Shown piece after piece: positions 1-6,085 of a DNA stretch of 6,435 nucleotides. Origin of the DNA: Dehalococcoidales bacterium (lineage in GTDB: Bacteria; Chloroflexota; Dehalococcoidia; Dehalococcoidales; RBG-16-60-22); the NCBI GenBank assembly GCA_030615475.1, contig JAUWZF010000068.1, forward strand, positions 1-6,435, written 5' to 3'. The notes under the pieces were generated by a model. That model saw only the letters and a list, made by a program, of their open reading frames with translations, did no database searches and was not told the origin of the DNA. Both the position numbers and the translations under genes were made by a program. How positions within the stretch are numbered: the stretch's first letter is position 1; the number at the start of each line of letters is the position of its first letter.

Positions 1-1
1 A

Positions 2-1477
2 AACGATGGGGCCTATAGCTTTCGGGGCGTCGCTTACAACGGCAAAGGTGAGTATGACCTGGCGATTGCCGACTTAACCAAGGCCATTGAAATAAACCCG
101 GGCTTCGGTTGGAACTATATACACAGGGGCACGGCTCATGATGGGAAAGGTGAATACGACCTGGCGATAATCGACTATGTCAATGGTATTGTGCTGTTAA
201 ATGACCCGGAGAGTACTCAACAGGCAGAGTGGTCGCTGTATAACCTGACACTAGCCGATTGGGATAATGCCGTCATGCAACGCCCCAACGACGCTAATGC
301 CTACTCCAACCGGGGTAATGCCTACATCCAAATAGGGCAGCTTTACCAGTCGGTCGCTGGCCAGCACCATGCAAGAGCTACTGAGGCGTTTGACCTGGCC
401 ATAGCCGACTATGCCAAAGCTATTGAGCTTGAGCCAAATAATGCTTGGCGGTACGGCCAACGGGCCTGGGCCTACACTAATAAAGGTGAGTATGACCTGG
501 CACTAGCCGATTGCAATAAAGCCATTGAGCTGGAGCCGAATAATACTGCGCGCTACACGGAATGGGGCCGCACTTACCGGGTAATGAGGGAGTATGACCT
601 GGCCATAGCCGATTTCAATAAAGCTATCGAGCTTGAGCCAAATAATACTTGGCACTATCATGAACTTGGCTATACCTACCTGGCGATGGGGGAGTATGAC
701 CTGGCGCTGGCCGATTGCAATAAAGCCCTTGAGCTAGAGCCATATAGTGCTTACCTCTACCGCGGACGGGGCGACGCCTACCGGCAAATGGGGGAAACCG
801 AGCTGGCCATAGCCGACTTTGAGAAGGCCCTTGAGCTAGCACAGCTAACACAGAACTTGATTGAGATTCAATGGGCACAACAGCGGCTCGAGGAACTGGG
901 AGCTTGGCCACCACCACCGCCCGAGCTGCTATATGAAGACGACTTCAGCAATCCCGCCAGTGGCTGGTCAACGAGCTCTTCTGAAGACTTTGAATGTGGA
1001 TACGAGGATGGGGAATATTATATGCTATGTAAGCATTCTTTCTGGGCACCTCGGAACTGCAACTGGGGTGCGGGACAATTTACTGACTTTGCCCTGGAGA
1101 TAGATGTCAGGCTGGTAAGCGGACCCAATGAAAGTGGCTACGGGGTAGTTTTCCGCCTTCAACCTGGAGATGCTTACGACTTCTATAGTTTACTAGTTTG
1201 GGGAGATGGCTATTACCAAGTAGAGACATGGCTCAATGATGAGCGGACTGAGCTGCAAGGCAAGACTAAATCTGACTTTATCAATCAAGGTAACAGCACA
1301 AACCATCTCAGGGTAGTTTGCCGAGGCACCCAAATAGAGGTATATGTTAACGGGCATCATCTCATTACCGTCACCGATGACTCCTTCGCTGGGGGATACG
1401 TAGGAATGATGATACACACGGTTCGGGCTAGCGCCCGTGTCGCCTTTGATAACATTAAGGTATACAGCCTTGATTGA
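2..1477 (+). CDS. TPR-repeat protein with C-terminal jelly-roll (LamG/DUF1080-like) domain, 5'-truncated by window edge
   Basis: The frame is open from the first complete codon (position 2) to the TGA at 1475-1477, giving 491 visible residues. The GTG at 191 is only an internal codon, because TPR units with the same consensus lie upstream of it; the true start is outside the window. I see about seven TPR units of roughly 34 residues, several carrying the core GEYDLAIAD..KAIELEPNN. The unit reading QIGQLYQSVAGQHHARATEAF (from about 330) has an insertion, and 215-295 is a decayed unit. A five-proline linker (908-922) leads to a C-terminal domain (about 929-1474) that starts YEDDFSNPASGW and ends ARVAFDNIKVYSLD. 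This is the concanavalin-like sandwich often fused to TPRs or kinases in Chloroflexota and cyanobacteria (recalled, not searched). It carries four cysteines, which could form disulfides if exported. TPRs mediate protein-protein contact and the jelly-roll may bind carbohydrate; no enzymatic role is visible. Localisation cannot be judged without the N-terminus. Confidence 0.9.
   Translation, partial: NDGAYSFRGVAYNGKGEYDLAIADLTKAIEINPGFGWNYIHRGTAHDGKGEYDLAIIDYVNGIVLLNDPESTQQAEWSLYNLTLADWDNAVMQRPNDANAYSNRGNAYIQIGQLYQSVAGQHHARATEAFDLAIADYAKAIELEPNNAWRYGQRAWAYTNKGEYDLALADCNKAIELEPNNTARYTEWGRTYRVMREYDLAIADFNKAIELEPNNTWHYHELGYTYLAMGEYDLALADCNKALELEPYSAYLYRGRGDAYRQMGETELAIADFEKALELAQLTQNLIEIQWAQQRLEELGAWPPPPPELLYEDDFSNPASGWSTSSSEDFECGYEDGEYYMLCKHSFWAPRNCNWGAGQFTDFALEIDVRLVSGPNESGYGVVFRLQPGDAYDFYSLLVWGDGYYQVETWLNDERTELQGKTKSDFINQGNSTNHLRVVCRGTQIEVYVNGHHLITVTDDSFAGGYVGMMIHTVRASARVAFDNIKVYSLD
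485..790 (+). repeat. Tandem 102-bp TPR-coding units
   Basis: The string TATGACCTGG begins at 491, 593 and 695, an exact 102-bp (34-codon) period. The following bases (GCCGATT.CAATAAAGC) are also nearly identical between copies. Nucleotide-level similarity this high, rather than protein-level only, points to recent unit duplication or gene conversion. Related copies outside this block occur near 54 and 158. Confidence 0.85.
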
Positions 1478-1481
1478 GGCA

Positions 1482-1530
1482 AATGGGACGGATAAAGTTG
1501 GTGCAATTTTAATCAACCAATCCGCCCGTT
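1482..1530. other. Imperfect inverted repeat just after the TPR gene
   Basis: GGG (1485-1487) can pair with CCC (1525-1527), GGAT (1490-1493) with ATCC (1520-1523), and GTTG (1497-1500) with CAAC (1514-1517). Together these make an interrupted hairpin beginning a few bases after the TGA stop. There is no T-run after it, so intrinsic termination is not demonstrated; it may help end the TPR transcript. Confidence 0.25.
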
Positions 1531-1861
1531 GCTATCGGTGGCAGGACAATGGCACCCAGAATGGAATACAACGATGACATGCATGACTCGCCTCAGGACA
1601 TGCCCCTTGCGTCGCCGGTTTGCCATTATTCATGGTAAAGGGACTGGTGTTCTTCGGGAGGAAGTTAGAAGACATCTTAAAAACCATGGTTACTTGCTAG
1701 AAGAGGAGAGATATCGTGACCGAATTCGTCGGCCTGAAGGACCACTATATAGTGAACTAGTGGGATTCGCAACTGGTTTGAATATCACACCTGGCATAAG
1801 GGCGTTGCTCGATGATGTTTGTGATAAGGAGAACTGCCCTCACGTCCCAACTGTAAAATGA
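1529..1861 (+). pseudogene. Remnant of a Smr (MutS2 C-terminal type) domain
   Basis: This frame (TTG at 1529, first ATG at 1574, TGA at 1859-1861) contains RFAIIHGKGTGVLREEVRRH. It is an excellent match to the Smr-domain signature IIHGKGTGxLRxxV, which in MutS2 and free-standing Smr proteins lies in a nuclease or DNA-binding fold. Only the second half of the domain is present. The expected N-terminal strand with an LDLRG/LHG motif and its helix are missing from all three forward frames just upstream. After the helix, the usual EGG.GVT ending is replaced by unrelated sequence reading ELVGFATGLNITPGIRALL. There is no Shine-Dalgarno sequence before either the TTG or the ATG. I therefore read it as a decayed gene fragment rather than a working gene. 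A short functional Smr-like protein is the less likely alternative. The Smr recognition itself is firm; the pseudogene status is inference. Confidence 0.5.
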
Positions 1862-1931
1862 ATTATGTAAAAAATATCTTGACAAAGAGATATATAACCT
1901 CGTTCCCACCATCCTGCTGAAGCGAATAAAA

Positions 1932-2092
1932 AGGTGCGCCCAACTTCACGCCTGATATCTTAAGGTTATTAAACCTAGGCAAAAAAGGAGCCATTTTTAG
2001 TATATATTTAGAGTTCTCTAAAAGCAGGTCTCCAGCTTCACCCCTAATGTTTCTTTCGTTTCCTAAGGAAATCTTATATAATTATTAAACCT
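1932..2092. repeat. Degenerate direct repeat in the AT-rich gap
   Basis: Two blocks share landmarks in the same order. Block 1 (1932-1976) has AGGT, then CAACTTCACGCCT, then TTATTAAACCT (1966-1976). Block 2 (2026-2092) has AGGT, then CAGCTTCACCCCT, then TTATTAAACCT (2082-2092). Block 2 carries about 24 extra bases in the middle, including a small hairpin TTTCC/GGAAA (2059-2071). In block 1, AGGTT/AACCT (1963-1976) forms a small stem. This resembles a decayed duplication; function unknown. The rest of 1862-2106 shows no gene. Confidence 0.4.
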
Positions 2093-2106
2093 GACCAATA
2101 ACTATA

Positions 2107-2159
2107 CTAATGTTAACACTGAGGAACGATTGTTATAAAATGACTGACATTAGACATTA
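2107..2159. promoter_or_regulatory. Operator-like repeats flanking the cassette promoter
   Basis: CTAATGT (2107-2113) is the exact reverse complement of ACATTAG (2147-2153). On the right side the unit is doubled as GACATTA GACATTA (2146-2159, perfect tandem). One site thus overlaps the proposed -35 and two sit at the proposed transcript start. That arrangement suits a repressor that covers or loops the promoter. The binding protein is unknown. Confidence 0.35.
2113..2139 (+). promoter_or_regulatory. Probable promoter of the flavoprotein cassette (extended -10)
   Basis: TGTTATAAA (2131-2139) matches an extended -10 element (TG-n-TATAAA). A weak -35, TTAACA, lies at 2113-2118 with a short 15-bp spacer, which fits an extended -10 promoter that depends less on the -35. 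The predicted transcript start near 2146 would leave a 5' leader of about 75 bases before the TTG start at 2221. This is assigned by motif only. Confidence 0.45.
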
Positions 2160-2204
2160 CTTTAATTATCTATTCAAGTTTAAGCAGAAGACGGGGTAAT
2201 TCAT

Positions 2205-2223
2205 AAAGGAGGTTGAGAAATTG
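2205..2223 (+). promoter_or_regulatory. Strong ribosome binding site that sets a TTG start
   Basis: AAAGGAGG (2205-2212) lies eight bases before TTG (2221-2223). No in-frame ATG or GTG lies between this site and the dinucleotide-binding fold, so the near-perfect Shine-Dalgarno sequence decides the non-ATG start. Confidence 0.8.
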
Positions 2224-4176
2224 AGTACATGGCATGATTATCTAAAAGAACAAGGTTACGCACCGGATTGGCCGTATCCTATCCGCTTCGAGCAGGAGCA
2301 GGAAATCGATGCCGATGTCCTGGTGATTGGAGGGGGTATCGCCGGCTGTTGGGCGGCTATCAGCGCCGCCAGGCAGGGATTAAGTGTGGTTCTGGTGGAA
2401 AAGGGTGATACTATCAGGAGCGGTGCCGGAGGTCCGGGATGCGACCACTGGTGTAATGCTCCCGCCAACCCATTATCCAACGTGGACCCGGATGAGTGGG
2501 CAGAGCACATGGCCGAACGCCCGTATTGCAACGGCATCGGCGTCCAGATACAGTGCCGCGAGGACTGGGATACCCTGCTTGAAATGGAACAGATGGGCGG
2601 TAAAATCAGGGACACCGATGATGAATACGTGGGCGCCATAGGTAGGGATGAGAAGACCAAACTCATGCTTTCCCCGCGCTACGGCTGGACACACAGCTAT
2701 CTCCCTGGTGCTGGAAAGGAAAATGCGTTTATCAAATCCGATAAAAATGAAGATATACGGACCAACGTAGTGATACGGGTCTGGGGGTACACTTTCAAAC
2801 CCGCCTTAAAAAAGGAATGCAAGCGCCTGGGTGTTAGAATCTTCGACCGCGTCATGGCGACAGGCCTGCTCACCGAGAAAGGAGACCATGGCGCCAGGGT
2901 AGTCGGGGCTATGGGTTTCAACAACCGCACCGGCGAATTCATGATTTTCAAATCGAAATCGACTATCCTCGCCACGGCTGGAGGCGGCTCGATATGGATG
3001 TTAAACACCGAATTAGGCGGGTATTCAAACATGATGTCCCGTACCACTACCGGCGACGGCACCGTCATGGCATGGAAAGCAGGTGCCGAGCTAACCAAGA
3101 TGGAGGGCACCGGAGTCACTCGTATCGCCACCGGCCACAAACATAAATGGTATACCGGGGCGGGTGACGCCAGCTACGAGAATGTCCCTATCGTCGATGC
3201 CAACGGCAAGGTGCTGCCGTATCCGATACAGGGCTGGGTAGATGCGGGAGCCATGGTCCCGGCCCCTGAGGTCGAACAGGCTATCCGCGAGGGCGTCCTT
3301 AAAGGTGAATACGCCTTGCCGTTCTACGGCGATTTTCCGTCCATGCCCGATGTCGAGAGAAGAGCTACTTGGAACCTGATGCTGGGAGAAGAATCCACGA
3401 CAAAAATTATCATCGATACTTTCAATAAAGCCGGCTACGATGAGAGTCGGGACCTGCTCCAGAGTTATAAGTTTATTGAGGGCTCCAGCTTGCCGCAGTG
3501 GCGGGAGCCGGGTTACGGCGGCGGCTTGATAGTCGACTGGAACCTGAAAACTACCCTCGATGGGCTCTATGCCGCAGGAACACAGATGTTTTCCCCTGAG
3601 GATCACAGCTATGCGGCGGCCACCGGCAGGTATGCCGGCAGGAAAGCCGCTGACTATGCTCGGGAGGTCGGTGAATCTAAAATATCCCGCGAACAGGTCG
3701 ACCGCGAGAAAGCCCGCGTTTATGCCCCTGTCAAGCGCAGCGGCGGTATGGAGTGGAAAGAGCTACACGCCGGTATTGCGAGGGCGATGCAATACTATGT
3801 CAGTGAATTTAAAACCGAGTCCCTTCTAAATATGGGCCTCGATGCCCTGCAAAAAATCGAAGAGGAATCGGTGCCTTTACTGTTCGCTCTGGACCCGCAT
3901 AAACTGATGCGTAGCCTGGAAGATATCAGTCTTTTAACTTACGCTAAAATCATCATTCATGCTTCGCTGGCACGCAAAGCCAGCAGCTTCCCGCTGGGTC
4001 TCCAGAGGATAGATTACCCGGCCGTCGACCCGCCGGAGTGGAAAAAGTTTCTTACGATTAAACTGGAAAACGGCAAGGTTAAAACCGGAGAATTGCCGCT
4101 GACATTTTGGGGTAACATGAAGAAAAAATACGAAGCCCATAATAAAGACTACACCGGTGTATACAGTGGAAAATGA
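2221..4176 (+). CDS. FAD-dependent oxidoreductase, AprA/FrdA/SdhA-superfamily flavoprotein (substrate unknown)
   Basis: This 651-residue soluble flavoprotein has no signal peptide or membrane segment, so it is probably cytoplasmic. The N-terminal Rossmann motif VIGGGIAG (35-42) with E60 closing the second strand binds the FAD ADP moiety. TILATAGGG (248-256), TTGDGTVMAWKAGAEL (276-291) and TTLDGLYAAG (444-453) are further FAD-domain signatures of the FAD_binding_2 family. The C-terminal helical part (about 510-610, with LARKASSF..GLQRIDYP) resembles the succinate dehydrogenase / fumarate reductase C-terminal domain. The HPT motif expected after the AGAEL stretch in fumarate reductases is replaced by KMEGTGVT. 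The GANRLGSN-like catalytic segment is replaced by EDHSYAAATGRYAGRKAA (460-477), which looks closer to the APS reductase alpha pattern (from memory). The adjacent ferredoxin gene, 54 bases on, supports an AprAB-like complex. It could act on a sulfur compound, an enoate or another acceptor; the substrate cannot be named from sequence. Confidence 0.88.
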   Translation: MSTWHDYLKEQGYAPDWPYPIRFEQEQEIDADVLVIGGGIAGCWAAISAARQGLSVVLVEKGDTIRSGAGGPGCDHWCNAPANPLSNVDPDEWAEHMAERPYCNGIGVQIQCREDWDTLLEMEQMGGKIRDTDDEYVGAIGRDEKTKLMLSPRYGWTHSYLPGAGKENAFIKSDKNEDIRTNVVIRVWGYTFKPALKKECKRLGVRIFDRVMATGLLTEKGDHGARVVGAMGFNNRTGEFMIFKSKSTILATAGGGSIWMLNTELGGYSNMMSRTTTGDGTVMAWKAGAELTKMEGTGVTRIATGHKHKWYTGAGDASYENVPIVDANGKVLPYPIQGWVDAGAMVPAPEVEQAIREGVLKGEYALPFYGDFPSMPDVERRATWNLMLGEESTTKIIIDTFNKAGYDESRDLLQSYKFIEGSSLPQWREPGYGGGLIVDWNLKTTLDGLYAAGTQMFSPEDHSYAAATGRYAGRKAADYAREVGESKISREQVDREKARVYAPVKRSGGMEWKELHAGIARAMQYYVSEFKTESLLNMGLDALQKIEEESVPLLFALDPHKLMRSLEDISLLTYAKIIIHASLARKASSFPLGLQRIDYPAVDPPEWKKFLTIKLENGKVKTGELPLTFWGNMKKKYEAHNKDYTGVYSGK

Positions 4177-4230
4177 TAATTTCAAAATAAACACTATACC
4201 TGTTGAACGAACCGGTTTTTGGAGGAAAAA

Positions 4231-4527
4231 ATGTCCAAGGAAAAAGTAATCGCCATTCCTAATATCGCTACCCCGAACAATCCGGTGACTTTCGATCCGG
4301 ATATCTGTAACGGGTGCAATCATTGTGTAGAAGTCTGCCAGATAGACGTTTATATACCCCATCCCGAGAAAGGCAAACCTCCGATTGTGTTGCATCCTGA
4401 AGAATGCTGGTACTGCGGTTGCTGTGTTAGCGATTGTCCCCGTCCCGGGGCTATCGAGTTTAAATGGGCGCTGCAGCACCGGGGTTACTGGAAGAACAAG
4501 GCCACCGGAGAAGTACACCAGATCTAG
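4231..4527 (+). CDS. 2x[4Fe-4S] ferredoxin-like subunit, AprB-like partner of the flavoprotein
   Basis: This 98-residue protein has two canonical cluster motifs. The first is C26-x2-C29-x2-C32-x3-C36, where the last Cys is followed by Gln instead of the usual Pro. The second is C59-x2-C62-x2-C65-x3-C69-P, with an extra C64. A short N-terminal lead (SKEKVIAIPNIATPNNPVTF) and a charged tail (WKNKATGEVHQI) flank the fold. The spacing and the ECWYCGCCVSDCP..GAIEF sequence recall the beta subunit of APS reductase and similar flavoprotein partners, so it most likely passes electrons to or from the FAD of the upstream protein. The start is the ATG at 4231, placed five bases after GGAGG (4221-4225); an in-frame TTG at 4219 overlaps that ribosome binding site and is rejected. 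It lies 54 bases after the flavoprotein stop with no terminator between them, consistent with one transcript. It is soluble and has no membrane anchor. Confidence 0.92.
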   Translation: MSKEKVIAIPNIATPNNPVTFDPDICNGCNHCVEVCQIDVYIPHPEKGKPPIVLHPEECWYCGCCVSDCPRPGAIEFKWALQHRGYWKNKATGEVHQI

Positions 4528-4569
4528 CCGCTTAGAATAGAGATAAGAGTGGCAATATAAAAAAGAAAT

Positions 4570-4600
4570 CCTTTTCATCAAGTGGAAGGGCTGGCTTGAT
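4570..4600 (+). promoter_or_regulatory. Two mutually exclusive hairpins in the leader of the bicupin gene
   Basis: CCTTTTCA (4570-4577) can pair with TGGAAGGG (4583-4590), eight pairs with two G-T wobbles and a five-base loop. ATCAAG (4577-4582), which is mostly that loop, is also the exact reverse complement of CTTGAT (4595-4600). Both cannot form together. No T-run follows either, so this is not a standard terminator. It may tune expression or RNA stability between the ferredoxin and bicupin genes, or be chance. Confidence 0.25.
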
Positions 4601-4644
4601 TTATAGTATTTTATATTAGTACTGAAAAAGGAGGATATGAACAA

Positions 4645-5724
4645 ATGGGGAAATACGCGAAATATGTAAACGAATTAAGGCTGTGGACGGAACTGATCCG
4701 CCCGTCGTATCGTGGTAAAATAGCAGATTTTTCCCTGATATTTGATCAAAAGGTTTTTCCGGAAGCTAAAGTATGGGTTGAGACTTTCCATGTATACGCG
4801 CCGGGCTCCGGCGTCATGGTCCCCGGCGAATTACCGATGATAGTCAATGGTACAGAGGTACCGGGAAACGGAGGACAACACGCGCACCCCGACTTCGACG
4901 AACTCTTTCTTTTTTTCGGAAGCAATCCGCACGATGTCTTGGCTCTGGGGGGCGAAGTCGAGTTCTGGCTGGGCGAAAGAAATGACGCGCAGAAATTTAT
5001 CGCCAACACACCGACCGCCGAGTGGGTACCGCAGAACGTGGCGCATAATCCACACTACTTCACCAAGATCGCCAGCCGCGATAGGCCTATCATAGAAATG
5101 GTCATCGCTATGACGCCCACCTATAGCCTCGCTCCCGGCGCTTTTCGTTCGATTCCGCTACCGCCAGACTTTTCGTTTGAAAAGGTCGGGCTGGAGCAAA
5201 AAGGTAAAGGCTTATATACGGAATATGTAAATCAAATACAGTTAGCTACCGACCGTGTATTTCCGTCGTTTCGCGGTAAGGTAGCCACGCCGACTTTAAT
5301 GTTTGATAAAAATATCTATCCGGGCGCTAAAATCTGGGTCGAAATTTTCCATGTATTCGCAGCGGGAGCCGGAATAGGAATTCCCTATCTGGAACCTCAC
5401 CTGTTTCCGGGTGGTAGGGCCAGCGGATATGAAGGCGGAGGACACGCCCACGACTTCGATGAACTCTTTCTGTTCTTCGGTCTTGATCCCCACGATACCC
5501 TGAATCTGGGGGGTGAAGTCGAGTTCTGGTTGGGCGAGGGAGATGAAGCAGAAAAATTCGTAACTACCAAAGCGACAAGTGAGTGGGTACCGGCGGGCGT
5601 GGTACATAATCCACACTACTTCAGGAGGGTTGACAGGCCTTTCCTCATGGTGGTTATTGCCATGACGTCTGATTATGCCGGTAAGATGCGACACGCTCCA
5701 TTGCCGCCGGGCTTTAGAATTTAA
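4645..5724 (+). CDS. Bicupin: two tandem cupin domains, function unknown
   Basis: This 359-residue protein is an internal duplication. Domain 1 (about 5-175) and domain 2 (about 190-357) align throughout, including FRGK/YRGK, WVE.FHV, DFDELFLFFG, LGGEVEFWLG, SEWVP/AEWVP and HNPHYF. Each copy has a cupin motif 1 (H79-x-H81-x4-E86; H267-x-H269-x3-E273) and a motif 2 histidine (H134; H321) with a further H at 137/324. Both domains should therefore bind a divalent metal. Bicupins include oxalate decarboxylases, dioxygenases and isomerases, but I do not recognise this as any of them. There is no signal peptide. The start ATG follows AAGGAGG (4628-4634) by ten bases. It sits 117 bases after the ferredoxin gene on the same strand, so it is probably in the same functional unit, acting on a related compound or serving as a binding or accessory protein. 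The job is not shown by sequence. Confidence 0.88.
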   Translation: MGKYAKYVNELRLWTELIRPSYRGKIADFSLIFDQKVFPEAKVWVETFHVYAPGSGVMVPGELPMIVNGTEVPGNGGQHAHPDFDELFLFFGSNPHDVLALGGEVEFWLGERNDAQKFIANTPTAEWVPQNVAHNPHYFTKIASRDRPIIEMVIAMTPTYSLAPGAFRSIPLPPDFSFEKVGLEQKGKGLYTEYVNQIQLATDRVFPSFRGKVATPTLMFDKNIYPGAKIWVEIFHVFAAGAGIGIPYLEPHLFPGGRASGYEGGGHAHDFDELFLFFGLDPHDTLNLGGEVEFWLGEGDEAEKFVTTKATSEWVPAGVVHNPHYFRRVDRPFLMVVIAMTSDYAGKMRHAPLPPGFRI

Positions 5725-5780
5725 ATTACACTAATGATCTTTAGTTTACTAAATGGAGAAATCCCACGCAAAAGGGACTC

Positions 5781-5840
5781 CGTACTGGCCAGAGATATTC
5801 AGATACTGGTACGTTTCCCCTGAATATTCAGGCCAGTGCG
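5781..5840. repeat. Long interrupted hairpin 56 bases after the bicupin stop
   Basis: CGTACTGGCC (5781-5790) pairs with GGCCAGTGCG (5831-5840), ten pairs with one G-T. After a small internal loop (AGAG/TCA), ATATTCAG (5795-5802) pairs exactly with CTGAATAT (5820-5827), closing a 17-base loop. No T-run follows on either strand, so a classical intrinsic terminator is unlikely. It may be a 3' processing or stability structure of the cassette mRNA, or part of a palindromic repeat element. GTGCGAA is tandemly doubled at its right foot (5836-5849). Confidence 0.65.
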
Positions 5841-5965
5841 AAGTGCGAACCAGTTTCTCGAAAGTGGTAAACCGAACTTCATCGTAGCGATCTTCATAAT
5901 ATTGTCGGATATGGGTGAAGGTTCATGAAAATTGGTAAAATCTGGTAGAAACAAAGGAGAATCAA

Positions 5966-6027
5966 AGCCTCCAAACAAAAGGTAAAAATGGAACCTTTTT
6001 AGGCTGCACAATCTGACGAATTGTGCA
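5966..6027. repeat. Two adjoining hairpins in the non-coding region
   Basis: The first is nested: AGCCT (5966-5970) with AGGCT (6001-6005), and inside it AAAAGGT (5977-5983) with ACCTTTT (5993-5999). The second follows immediately, sharing base 6005: TGCACAAT (6005-6012) with ATTGTGCA (6020-6027), a perfect eight-pair stem with a seven-base loop. The T-run at 5996-6000 is part of the first stem, so a terminator reading is weak. The rest of 5725-6060 shows no convincing gene. Confidence 0.55.
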
Positions 6028-6061
6028 ACGGCTCACACCCTGGCTGAGAGCTTGGTCGAAG

Positions 6062-6085
6062 TACAGATTGAAATCAAACTCTGTA
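6062..6085. repeat. Short inverted repeat abutting the tRNA fragment
   Basis: TACAGA (6062-6067) and TCTGTA (6080-6085) are perfect inverted copies, with TTGA/TCAA (6068-6071, 6074-6077) inside. The right arm overlaps the 3' end of the tRNA-Lys fragment. Its place at the edge of a probable attachment site makes an integrase arm or core site conceivable, but chance is possible. Confidence 0.35.

Noticed and set aside
191..1477. GTG at 191 as the start of the TPR gene
   Set aside because: The same frame runs open to position 2 and encodes clear TPR units upstream of 191; there is no ribosome binding site before the GTG.
1879..1884. Consensus -35 box TTGACA
   Set aside because: No -10 element at 16-18 bases downstream; TATATA begins only six bases later.
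2221..4176. Naming the flavoprotein frdA, sdhA or aprA
   Set aside because: Fold and FAD motifs match the superfamily, but the fumarate/succinate active-site motifs are absent and AprA identity cannot be established without an alignment.
4219..4230. In-frame TTG at 4219 as ferredoxin start
   Set aside because: It overlaps the GGAGG at 4221-4225, which is correctly spaced for the ATG at 4231.
3934..4644. 236-residue minus-strand frame
   Set aside because: It is antisense across the flavoprotein end and the ferredoxin, both of which are clearly real on the plus strand.
5977..6000. AAAAGGT/ACCTTTTT as an intrinsic terminator
   Set aside because: The stem is AT-rich and the T-run is part of the stem itself; it is kept only as an inverted repeat.
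5799..6011. 70-residue minus-strand frame
   Set aside because: It starts with TTG without a ribosome binding site, has no recognisable domain, and its DNA is occupied by several hairpins.
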